Assembly: GCA_945827465.1 (NCBI GenBank)
Contig: CALZOH010000094.1
Span: 1 to 11,844, forward strand
Reading direction: 5' to 3'
DNA length: 11,844 nt
From: an uncultured Prevotellaceae bacterium
GTDB taxonomy: Bacteria; Bacteroidota; Bacteroidia; Bacteroidales; Bacteroidaceae
Positions within the stretch are counted from its first letter, which is position 1, and the number at the start of each line of letters is the position of its first letter. Of this stretch, positions 1 through 6,658 are shown piece after piece. Below the pieces are notes generated by a model, which searched no databases, was not told where the DNA came from, and saw nothing but the letters and a program-made list of their open reading frames with translations. The position numbers and the translations under genes were made by a program.

Positions 1-50
1 CCGAGCAAGGTTTTCCCGCCCGGGAAAGTGTTCCTCGGAAACCGAGCAAG
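1..50. repeat. Degenerate 41-base-period repeat with hairpins, cut by left edge
   Basis: The 9-mer ccgagcaag occurs at 1-9 and 42-50, and the similarity continues a few bases further (ttttccc against tttcccc). Between the copies, TTTCCCG (12-18) and CGGGAAA (21-27) form an inverted repeat with a 2-base loop. CCGAG (1-5) pairs with CTCGG (34-38), and CTCGG (34-38) with CCGAG (42-46) across three bases. The dyads and GC-rich, homopolymer-like character suggest the tail of a longer intergenic repeat array lying mostly to the left. Only one full period is visible, so the family and copy number cannot be judged. Confidence 0.5.
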
Positions 51-100
51 CTTTCCCCAAACAGTTGGGCATCCCCCTCCTTCGTGCTTCGGCTTCTTTG

Positions 101-131
101 CTTGGTTTTTAGCAGGAAAATGATAGCTTTG
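101..131 (+). promoter_or_regulatory. Bacteroidetes-type promoter
   Basis: CTTG at 101-104 (TTG at 102-104) stands 19 bases before TAGCTTTG at 124-131. This matches the Bacteroidetes primary sigma factor pattern of a -33 TTTG and a -7 TAnnTTTG, with only the first -33 base off. A transcript would start near 138 and first meet the ATG of the truncated secreted protein at 232. It could also carry the esterase and alkylation-repair genes downstream, since I see no clear terminator before 452. Confidence 0.55.
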
Positions 132-231
132 AGCATCCAATCAATCATCCGTATTCAGCGCGAAAGGGTGAGTATAGATCCATCGCGCATCGGCAAAACC
201 CATGATACATGAACCCCAAACTGATAGATTC

Positions 232-399
232 ATGAATAGAACGTTTCTGTTTTCCTTCTTTTTCTTACTTGCAGCGGCTGCAGGGGCTCAAACCGAGTAC
301 CACGTGGCGCAGGCGACGGGCAACGACCTCAACGCAGGTACGATGAGTGGAAGGTATGGCCGAAAGAATAACGCCCTTTCCTATCCGCTATTCCGATAA
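232..399 (+). pseudogene. N-terminal stump of a secreted beta-helix-like protein
   Basis: A 55-residue frame starts at ATG 232; an in-frame ATG at 202 would add ten hydrophilic residues ahead of the signal peptide and is less likely. Residues 1-20 form a clear Sec signal peptide: MNRT, a hydrophobic FLFSFFFLLAAAA core, and a GAQ end. The mature part begins TEYHVAQATGNDLNAGT, which resembles the first strand of secreted right-handed beta-helix or pectate-lyase-like proteins (a Y-V-S-x-x-G-N-D-x-N-x-G-T pattern). Similarity then stops near base 341, and the frame ends after about 18 unrelated residues. Such proteins normally run to several hundred residues, so this is most simply a gene cut by a deletion that kept its promoter and secretion signal. 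A genuine small secreted peptide is possible but less likely. Confidence 0.5.
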
Positions 400-451
400 A
401 TCGTGGTAATTTAGCCTGCCGATTAACAGCACATTCTATTATCAAGATAAC

Positions 452-1282
452 ATGACAATGAAGACCATCCAGAAAATGGCATCCCTGCTGGTGATGCTTT
501 GCGCAATGGCCATAGGAGCCCAGGCGCAACAACGATTCGAGCTCCCGCTCTGGGAGGGAAGTGAAGTAACCGACGATGCCGCCGAGGCTCGCCTCTATGT
601 GCATCTGGCCGCCGAGCCCTGCGGACAGGCCATCGTGATTTGTCCGGGCGGAGGCTACGTGGGCCTGGCCATCGGCTACGAAGGACACGATTTCGCCCCG
701 TGGCTCAACCACAACGGCATCTCGGTAATCGTACTGAAATACCGCATGCCGCGCCAGCGTCATCACATCCCCCTGGCCGATGCCGAGCAGGCCATGCGCG
801 TGGTGCGGGCTCATGCCGCCGAGTGGGGCATCGATCCCAACAACATCGGCATCATGGGCAGTTCGGCCGGAGGACATCTGGCTGCCACGCTGGCCACTCA
901 CTACGGCAGCAAGGAGACCCGACCCGACTTTCAGGTATTGCTCTATCCCGTCATCACGATGGACAAGAGTTATACCCACATGGGCTCACACGATCAGCTC
1001 GTAGGCCAAGATGCTTCGCCCGAACTGGAACAGAAGTACAGCAACGAAAAGCAGGTGACGGCCGAAACGCCCCGCGCCTTCATCGTGACTCCGGCGGCCG
1101 ACAACATCGTGCCCGTGAAGAATACGCTCAACTATGCGCAAGCGCTCATCGACCACAAGGTGCCCTGCTCCGTACACATTTATCCCGGCGGCTTCCACGG
1201 CTTCGGCAGTCAGATGTCGTTTAAGGATGCCGAAATCTGGCATCAGGAATTGTTAAGATGGTTGCAGCGTGACGGGCAATAA
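452..1282 (+). CDS. Secreted alpha/beta-hydrolase esterase (acetyl-esterase-like)
   Basis: This 276-residue protein has a Sec signal peptide ending near AQA (residue 25), so it acts in the periplasm or at the surface. The core matches the BD-FAE / Aes-like alpha/beta hydrolases that remove acetyl or similar acyl groups from sugars and plant polysaccharides. CPGGGY (64-69) is the oxyanion-hole loop. GSSAGGH (136-142) is the G-x-S-x-G nucleophile elbow with Ser138. D217 before the NIVPV segment is the likely acid, and H249 in YPGGFHGFG is the catalytic His. All three catalytic residues are present and the length is usual for the family, so it should be active; the substrate is unknown. Translation could begin at the ATG of 452 or at 458, and no strong ribosome site decides. 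The stump of a beta-helix secreted protein just upstream hints at a former polysaccharide-degradation locus. Confidence 0.82.
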   Translation: MTMKTIQKMASLLVMLCAMAIGAQAQQRFELPLWEGSEVTDDAAEARLYVHLAAEPCGQAIVICPGGGYVGLAIGYEGHDFAPWLNHNGISVIVLKYRMPRQRHHIPLADAEQAMRVVRAHAAEWGIDPNNIGIMGSSAGGHLAATLATHYGSKETRPDFQVLLYPVITMDKSYTHMGSHDQLVGQDASPELEQKYSNEKQVTAETPRAFIVTPAADNIVPVKNTLNYAQALIDHKVPCSVHIYPGGFHGFGSQMSFKDAEIWHQELLRWLQRDGQ

Positions 1283-1988
1283 TCAAAGCAACCTTTCTCC
1301 GCAGATACTCGAAGAACTCCGGGCGCTGGCTTTGCCCCAAAAGCGTGACGTGCTCATGAAGTTCTTCAAGACCGGAAAAGGGGAGTACGGCGAAGGCGAC
1401 CGCTTCCTGGGCATCACCGTGCCGCTGGTGCGCCAAACAGCCCGGCGCTACTTCGTGGCCTCCATGGCAACCATCACCCCTCTGTTGCAGAGCCCGTGGC
1501 ACGAGGCGCGGTTGTGCGGCCTGATGCTCCTGTTGAATCGCTATAATAAATGTCCCGACGAGCGGAGCGAACTGGTGGAGTTTTATCTCTCGCAGGCTCC
1601 CCGCATCAACAATTGGGACTTGGTCGACCTCAGTGCGCCCGGCATCGTGGGGCATTACCTGCTCACCCATCCCCGGCAACTGCTCTACCGCCTGGCGGCC
1701 GACCCGCTGCTCTGGAACCGACGCATCGCCGTGGTGTCGACGCTCACGCTCATTCGGCATGACGAGTGGACCGACACGCTTCGGCTGGTCGAACTGCTCA
1801 AGGGCGACACCGAAAGTTTGATGCACAAAGCCATGGGCTGGATGTTGCGCGAAGTGGGAAAGCGCAACGAAACCGTGCTGACCGACTACTTGGAGCAGAA
1901 CGCTACCACCTTGCCCCGAACCACTTTGCGTTATGCTATTGAGCGGTTTGCCCCCGAAAAGCGGAGATATTTCCTACAGCTCACCTGA
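1269..1988 (+). CDS. AlkD-type DNA alkylation repair protein
   Basis: A 239-residue HEAT-like repeat protein of the AlkD family (DNA glycosylases removing bulky or cationic alkylated bases such as 3-methyladenine and 7-methylguanine). Family signatures run in order: YGEGDRFLGITVP (40-52), NNWDLVDLSAP (114-124), LWNRRIAVVS (148-157), MGWMLREVGK (189-198) and LPRTTLRYAIERF (215-227). W116, D120, R152 and W191 appear to match the lesion-binding Trp, Asp, Arg and Trp residues of Bacillus cereus AlkD, judged from spacing recalled rather than aligned. Length fits that enzyme (about 237). The start is GTG at 1269, almost forced because an in-frame TAA sits at 1254-1256 and the next Met is residue 30. 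The start lies inside the esterase gene (14-base overlap), so the two are probably translationally coupled, although one product is secreted and the other cytosolic. A hairpin terminator follows at 2038. Confidence 0.87.
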   Translation: MTGNNQSNLSPQILEELRALALPQKRDVLMKFFKTGKGEYGEGDRFLGITVPLVRQTARRYFVASMATITPLLQSPWHEARLCGLMLLLNRYNKCPDERSELVEFYLSQAPRINNWDLVDLSAPGIVGHYLLTHPRQLLYRLAADPLLWNRRIAVVSTLTLIRHDEWTDTLRLVELLKGDTESLMHKAMGWMLREVGKRNETVLTDYLEQNATTLPRTTLRYAIERFAPEKRRYFLQLT

Positions 1989-2037
1989 ATTAGTCTATCT
2001 TAACGAGTCAAGAGTATTCCGGAAATCGAAAAAGGAG

Positions 2038-2065
2038 AAAACGGCAGATTGAAGTCTGCCGTTTT
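2038..2065 (+). terminator. Rho-independent terminator hairpin
   Basis: An exact 11-base inverted repeat, aaaacggcaga (2038-2048) and tctgccgtttt (2055-2065), encloses a 6-base loop. The right arm ends in T residues and the left arm starts in A residues, so it could work in both directions. It lies about 50 bases after the stop of the alkylation-repair gene and should end that transcript. Confidence 0.75.
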
Positions 2066-2095
2066 CTGGTTAACTTTGCGCTCCAAAATGGAGGT
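2049..2095 (+). promoter_or_regulatory. Promoter and ribosome site of the dehydratase-activase gene
   Basis: ATTG at 2048-2051 (TTG at 2049-2051) lies 19 bases before TAACTTTG at 2071-2078, a full match to the Bacteroidetes -7 element TAnnTTTG. The -33 element falls in the loop and the spacer in the right arm of the terminator hairpin, so termination and initiation share the same DNA. The predicted leader is only about 17 bases. A strong Shine-Dalgarno, GGAGGT at 2090-2095, sits 6 bases before the ATG at 2102 and fixes that start. CTCC (2081-2084) could pair weakly with GGAG (2090-2093). Confidence 0.62.
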
Positions 2096-2101
2096 AATAG
2101 C

Positions 2102-5100
2102 ATGAAGACAATATATATAGGTTTAGATGTAGGCAGTACAACCCTCAAAGGAGTGGTGACCGACGAGGCCGGTGAAGTCCTCTTCTCCGACTATGCCCGC
2201 CACGGCGCGCGCATTCGGGAGAAACTGCTGTCCTTCCTTCATCGCCTGTATGAACAGTTCGGCGACGCGTCGGTGAGCATTACCATGACCGGCAGCATCG
2301 GAATGGGCGTGGCCGAGCACTACGAACTACCTTTCTTGCAGGAAGTGGTGTGTGCCGCTCGCTATATGAAACACTATTATCCGTCCATCACCACCATGGT
2401 TGACATTGGCGGAGAAGATGCCAAGGTGGTCTTCTTTCGTGAAGGCCAGAGCCCCGACCTTCGCATGAACGGCAACTGCGCCGGAGGTACCGGTTCGTTC
2501 ATCGACCAAATGGCCATCTTGCTGAACGTATCGGTTGACGAACTCAATCAGTTGGCCCTGCAGGCCCATCGCATCTATCCCATCGCCTCGCGCTGCGGCG
2601 TATTCTGCAAGACCGACATCCAGAATCTGCTGGCCAAGAATGTGGACCGCACCGACATTGCTGCCAGCATCTTTCACGCCGTGGCCGTGCAGACCGTCGT
2701 CACACTTTCTCATGGACAAGACATCACGGCTCCGCTGCTCTTCTGCGGCGGTCCGCTTACCTTCATACCGGCTTTGCGCAAAGCTTTTGTGGATTACTTG
2801 CACCTTTCGGAAGACGAAGTGATCGTGCCCGAGCGCGGCGAACTCATTCCCGCCTGGGGCGCAGCCCTTTCGGCGCACTCGCTCTCGGAGCGCGAAAGCC
2901 TCTCGTCCTTGGTGAAACGCATCGGCCGTAAGTCGGTCACCACCTATACGGGCAGCCAACACCTCAAGGCGCTCTTCAGGGATGAAACCGAGTTGGAGCA
3001 ATGGCAGCAGGAAAAGCTGCGCTATCGCTTGCCCGTGGCCGAGCTGCGCGCCGGCCGTCAGGAAGTGGTGATTGGCATCGACTCGGGGTCGACCACTACC
3101 AAGATTGTCGCACTCAATGCCGAGGGCCGGGCCGTCTTTACCTTCTATTCTCCCAACAACGGTGACCCCATCGGAACCGTGGCCCGCGGGCTGACGCAGT
3201 TGCAGGAAGAGGCAACCGTTGCCGGGGCCGAACTCTGCGTGACGGGCAGTTGCTCCACCGGCTACGGCGAAGACCTCATCCGCGAAGCCTTCTGTTTGGG
3301 CGATGGCATTGTCGAAACCATTGCCCATTATCGGGCCGCCTGCCACATGGTGCCCGATGTGAGTTTTATTCTCGACATCGGCGGACAGGATATGAAAGCC
3401 ATCTTTGTGGAGCAGGGCGTCATCAATCGCATTGAAATCAACGAAGCCTGTTCGTCGGGCTGCGGCACGTTTATCGAGACCTTTGCCAAGAGCATGAACT
3501 ACGGCGTGGCCGACTTTGCCCGTCGGGCCTGTCTGGGTGAACTGCCCTGCGATTTGGGAACGCGCTGCACGGTGTTTATGAATTCCAAGGTGAAGCAGGT
3601 GTTGCGCGAAGGTGCCACGATTGGCGACATTGCGGCCGGTCTTTCTTATTCGGTCATCAACAACTGCCTCTACAAAGTACTCAAGATAAAACAACTCTCA
3701 GAACTGGGCCGACGGGTGGTGGTGCAGGGCGGAACGATGCACAACGACTCGGTGGTGAGGGCGCTGGAGCTGCTCATTGATGCTCCCGTCTGTCGCAGCG
3801 ACTGCCCCGAATTGATGGGCGCCTATGGTTGCGCCCTTTATGCCCGCAGCGGCCGGCGTCAGCATCTCACGCTGCCGGAAATGTTGGGCAATGCCGCCTA
3901 CACCACGCGCGAACTCCACTGTAGCGGTTGCGAGAATCATTGCTACGTCAACCGTTACACGTTCCGGAATGGTGCCTCCTTCTTTTCGGGAAATAAGTGC
4001 GAGCGCGTGTTTACCAATCGCGGCGAGCAGCAAACCAAGGGCGTCAACCTCTATGAGAAACGCCGCCGGTTGCTCTTCGACCGTACACAACCGCAGCCTG
4101 CCGCCGGAGCCTTGCGCATCGGCATTCCCCGAGCCTTGGGAATGTATGAAGATTATCCCTTCTGGCATACCCTGTTCAGCCGTGTGGGCTGCGAAGTGGT
4201 GCTGTCGGATGCCTCTGTCTATAGCCATTATGAGAGAGGCGTAAAATCAGTGATGGCCGACAATATCTGTTTCCCGGCCAAGCTGCTCCACAGCCACATC
4301 CTCGATCTGGAGCAAAAGCAGGTCGACCGCATATTCATGCCTTACGTCGTGTTTGAAACGCCCGAAGGCGGGCAAAACAGTTTTAATTGTCCCATCGTGT
4401 CGGGCTATTCCGACGTGATTCGCAGCAGCATGAGCCCTGATACGCCCATTGATTCCCCGGTGATAACGTTCAAAGACCTTAAAGCCTTGAAAAAGGAGGT
4501 GACGGCCTATCTCCGGACGCTGGGCATTGACCGCAAGCGCAGCCAGGAGGCCCTTGCAGCAGCCTTGCAGGCACAAAAGGAGTTTAAGGAGGCCATGAAA
4601 CAGGCCAACGACGAAGTGCGCGAGGCCGGTAAAAAGGACGGACGCCTGCTCATCCTTTTGGCGGGTCGGCCTTACCACACCGACCCGCTCGTGCAGCACA
4701 AACTGGCGGAAATGGTCACGGCTTTGGGCGCCGATTGCCTGACGGTAGACGGAGTGAGAGGGGATGACATCCGTCAAGTCGAAGTGCATTACATGTCGCA
4801 GTGGGCTTATCCGCAACTCATCCTGAAAGCGGCGCAGTGGGTGGCCGAGCAGGGCGACGAGGTGCAGATGGTGCAGCTCACCAGTTTTGGCTGTGGTCCC
4901 GATGCCTTCCTTTTGGACGAAGTGCGCTCCTTGTTACACCGCCATCACAAGGTATTCACCCAACTCAAGATTGACGATGTGACCAACATCGGTTCTCTGA
5001 AGTTGCGCGTGCGCTCTGTGGTTGACAGCTTGCGCATGCAGCTCAGCCGTTCAACCGAAACGGCAGCCTACCCCGATTCGTTCGTCACGACGCCGGCTTA

Positions 5101-6346
5101 TACCGAAGAAATGCGGCGGCAGCATTCCAAGATCATCGTGCCTTATTTCACGGACTTCATTACTCCCTTGGTGCCTTCCTTCTTGGCAGTAGCCGGCTAC
5201 GATGCCGAGGTGTTGCCATTGAGCGATGAAGCATCGGGAGAATGGGGATTGAAATATGCCAATAACGAAATCTGCTATCCTGCCACGCTCGTGGTGGGCG
5301 ACATCGTAAAAGCCTTCAAGAGCGGTCGCTACGACCCTGACACCACGACGGCACTCATCACACAAACGGGCGGACAATGTCGGGCCAGCAATTACATTTC
5401 GCTCATCAAAAAAGCGTTGGTCGAAGCCGGCTACGGACAAGTGCCCGTCGTTTCGCTGACCCTCAGTTCCATGATGCAGAACGAGCAGCCGGCGTTCAAA
5501 TTGCCGCTGAAACGCATCATCCCCATTGCCCTGACAACCATACTTTATACCGATGCCATTTCAAAAATGTATTATGCGTCGGTACCTCGCGAGAAGAGTA
5601 AGGGAGCGGCCGAGGAATTGCGCGATAAATATCTGGAGGTGGCCAAGGACGCGGTGAAAAACTGTCGGTCAAAGCAATTGGTGGCCTTCCTCCGTTCGGC
5701 TGCGAAGGAATTTGATGCCATTTGTCGGGACCGCGATTGTCCGCTTGTGGGCATTGTGGGAGAAATCTTCTTGAAGTTCAATGGGTATGCGCAACGCGGC
5801 ATCACGCAATGGTTTGTCGACAACGGCATAGAGGTTGAACCGCCGGTGTTGTGTGATTTCTTCTTGCAGAGTTTCGTAAATCAGGATGAAAACTTTCGGA
5901 CGGGCATAGAGTCGGGCAAGTTGCCCTATCTGCTGATGCGTGGTTTTTATCGTTTGGTGAAACATCGCATCGAAGAGGTCAACACGGCTTGTCGTTCGTT
6001 CCGCTATTTCCGTCCCTTCGACGATGTGTATGAATTGGCCGAACGGGCCAAGGATTTTGTGTCGCTGTCGGCGCAGTTTGGCGAAGGTTGGCTGTTGCCC
6101 GGCGAGGTGGCCACGATGGTGCATCACGGCATTACGCACGTGGTGAGCCTGCAACCTTTCGGCTGCATCGCCAATCACATTATTTCAAAAGGTATTGAAA
6201 CGCGTTTGCGCAAACTCTTCCCGCAACTCTGCTATTTAAGCTTGGATTTTGACAGTGGCGTGAGCGATGTCAATGTGACCAATCGCCTCTTGCTCTTCGC
6301 TAACGATTTGCTGGAAGAGTTGAAATCGCCCCAACCCGGATGCTGA
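2102..6346 (+). CDS. Fused acyl-CoA dehydratase activase / HgdB-like iron-sulfur protein
   Basis: A 1414-residue cytosolic fusion. Residues 1-250 and about 320-560 are two ASKHA ATPase domains of the BadF/BadG/BcrA/HgdC type, each with its phosphate loop (GLDVGSTTLK at 7-16, GIDSGSTTTK at 325-334) and a second loop (DIGGEDAK, DIGGQDMK). Each repeat keeps the two cysteines that in HgdC dimers hold the bridging [4Fe-4S] cluster: C126 and C165, then C450 and C489. A CxxCxxxC group follows (C607, C610, C614). DUF2229 starts near 671 (IGIPRALGMYEDYPFW). The rest resembles the HgdB dehydratase family, with likely metal-binding cysteines C723 (NICFP), C931 (FGCGPD), C1058 (EICYPA), C1093 (GGQCRAS) and C1355 (FGCIAN). 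In this family ATP hydrolysis by the activator pushes one electron to a low-potential cluster for radical dehydration or reduction. The real substrate is unknown; many Bacteroidales carry this orphan fusion. Its own promoter and terminator suggest a single-gene unit. Confidence 0.88.
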   Translation: MKTIYIGLDVGSTTLKGVVTDEAGEVLFSDYARHGARIREKLLSFLHRLYEQFGDASVSITMTGSIGMGVAEHYELPFLQEVVCAARYMKHYYPSITTMVDIGGEDAKVVFFREGQSPDLRMNGNCAGGTGSFIDQMAILLNVSVDELNQLALQAHRIYPIASRCGVFCKTDIQNLLAKNVDRTDIAASIFHAVAVQTVVTLSHGQDITAPLLFCGGPLTFIPALRKAFVDYLHLSEDEVIVPERGELIPAWGAALSAHSLSERESLSSLVKRIGRKSVTTYTGSQHLKALFRDETELEQWQQEKLRYRLPVAELRAGRQEVVIGIDSGSTTTKIVALNAEGRAVFTFYSPNNGDPIGTVARGLTQLQEEATVAGAELCVTGSCSTGYGEDLIREAFCLGDGIVETIAHYRAACHMVPDVSFILDIGGQDMKAIFVEQGVINRIEINEACSSGCGTFIETFAKSMNYGVADFARRACLGELPCDLGTRCTVFMNSKVKQVLREGATIGDIAAGLSYSVINNCLYKVLKIKQLSELGRRVVVQGGTMHNDSVVRALELLIDAPVCRSDCPELMGAYGCALYARSGRRQHLTLPEMLGNAAYTTRELHCSGCENHCYVNRYTFRNGASFFSGNKCERVFTNRGEQQTKGVNLYEKRRRLLFDRTQPQPAAGALRIGIPRALGMYEDYPFWHTLFSRVGCEVVLSDASVYSHYERGVKSVMADNICFPAKLLHSHILDLEQKQVDRIFMPYVVFETPEGGQNSFNCPIVSGYSDVIRSSMSPDTPIDSPVITFKDLKALKKEVTAYLRTLGIDRKRSQEALAAALQAQKEFKEAMKQANDEVREAGKKDGRLLILLAGRPYHTDPLVQHKLAEMVTALGADCLTVDGVRGDDIRQVEVHYMSQWAYPQLILKAAQWVAEQGDEVQMVQLTSFGCGPDAFLLDEVRSLLHRHHKVFTQLKIDDVTNIGSLKLRVRSVVDSLRMQLSRSTETAAYPDSFVTTPAYTEEMRRQHSKIIVPYFTDFITPLVPSFLAVAGYDAEVLPLSDEASGEWGLKYANNEICYPATLVVGDIVKAFKSGRYDPDTTTALITQTGGQCRASNYISLIKKALVEAGYGQVPVVSLTLSSMMQNEQPAFKLPLKRIIPIALTTILYTDAISKMYYASVPREKSKGAAEELRDKYLEVAKDAVKNCRSKQLVAFLRSAAKEFDAICRDRDCPLVGIVGEIFLKFNGYAQRGITQWFVDNGIEVEPPVLCDFFLQSFVNQDENFRTGIESGKLPYLLMRGFYRLVKHRIEEVNTACRSFRYFRPFDDVYELAERAKDFVSLSAQFGEGWLLPGEVATMVHHGITHVVSLQPFGCIANHIISKGIETRLRKLFPQLCYLSLDFDSGVSDVNVTNRLLLFANDLLEELKSPQPGC

Positions 6347-6368
6347 ACTCCTGCTTAGGAAATAGTCG

Positions 6369-6578
6369 TTACTCGGAGAGACACAGGCGAAGCCCTATGT
6401 TGCAGTAGCGATTGACGGAACCGAAGAAGCTACGGTAAGACAAGCGACCGAACTTGGCAAGGTTGTACCAACTGCCACCACGGTACACGCGGAGAATTTC
6501 ACTACTGCGGCCGGCGGATTTGTTATAATTTCCGTGCTTTGTTGGCAAGTTCTTGTAGAATGCTCTGACGATTAGCAT
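6369..6578 (-). pseudogene. C-terminal fragment of FGE-sulfatase/C-type-lectin-fold variable protein
   Basis: A 69-codon minus-strand frame whose second half is an obvious end of a formylglycine-generating-enzyme-like (C-type lectin fold) domain: RVYRGGSW (30-37), then LSYR, VNR and NIGLRL (60-65). This is the usual frame of retroelement-diversified target proteins. Ten positions that are mostly Asn in such templates (Y38, N39, F43, Y48, S50, F51, F52, Y58, C59, N60) are encoded by codons that all end in C. That is what AAC codons give when only their adenines change. G53 and V55 fit GAT to GGT and GAC to GTC. No start, ribosome site or upstream FGE body (for example a GNVWEW region) is present, so it is a fragment, not a gene. 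The first 29 residues seem to come from a different protein end; see the adjoining piece at 6577-6658. Confidence 0.6.
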
Positions 6579-6658
6579 TAGCGGAAGAAGAGGAACTGTT
6601 TGACAAACCGTCGTTCATTGAACTGGAGATGTAATGCAAGGCCGTTTTGTGCTGGCGA
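6577..6658 (-). pseudogene. Decayed variable-lectin-domain segment after the PAP2 gene
   Basis: Reading on in the PAP2 frame past its TGA gives SPAQNGLALHLQFN, four residues, V, six residues, R, then a stop at 6578-6580. After a one-base frame change the text continues LIVRAF at 6561-6575. The spacing resembles another diversified lectin-fold end (Fib_succ_major / DUF1566-like): YWSS...NA..L.FN...V......R....VR. If the PAP2 stop TGA replaced a Trp codon, RY-stop-SP would be RYWSP. I infer a remnant with a nonsense change and a small indel. The match rests on pattern memory, not alignment, and the domain body is missing. Confidence 0.35.

Noticed and set aside
1..72. Minus-strand frame from ATG 70-72 open to the left edge, behind ggaggggg
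   Set aside because: Only 24 codons are visible and all lie in the repeat. The ribosome-like run is too close to the ATG and probably reflects the repeat's composition.
407..414. TAATTTAG as a promoter -7 element for the esterase
   Set aside because: It has one mismatch in the important TTTG part and no TTG about 19 bases upstream. The promoter at 101-131 is a better candidate.
329..979. 216-codon minus-strand frame, and other long minus frames such as 2327-3694
   Set aside because: They lie opposite genes with clear families and intact catalytic motifs. They contain no recognisable motif and are shadow frames of G/C-rich coding DNA.
6369..6658. A functional diversity-generating retroelement in the window
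   Set aside because: There is no reverse transcriptase frame, no template repeat and no intact target gene; only variable-region-like remnants are visible.
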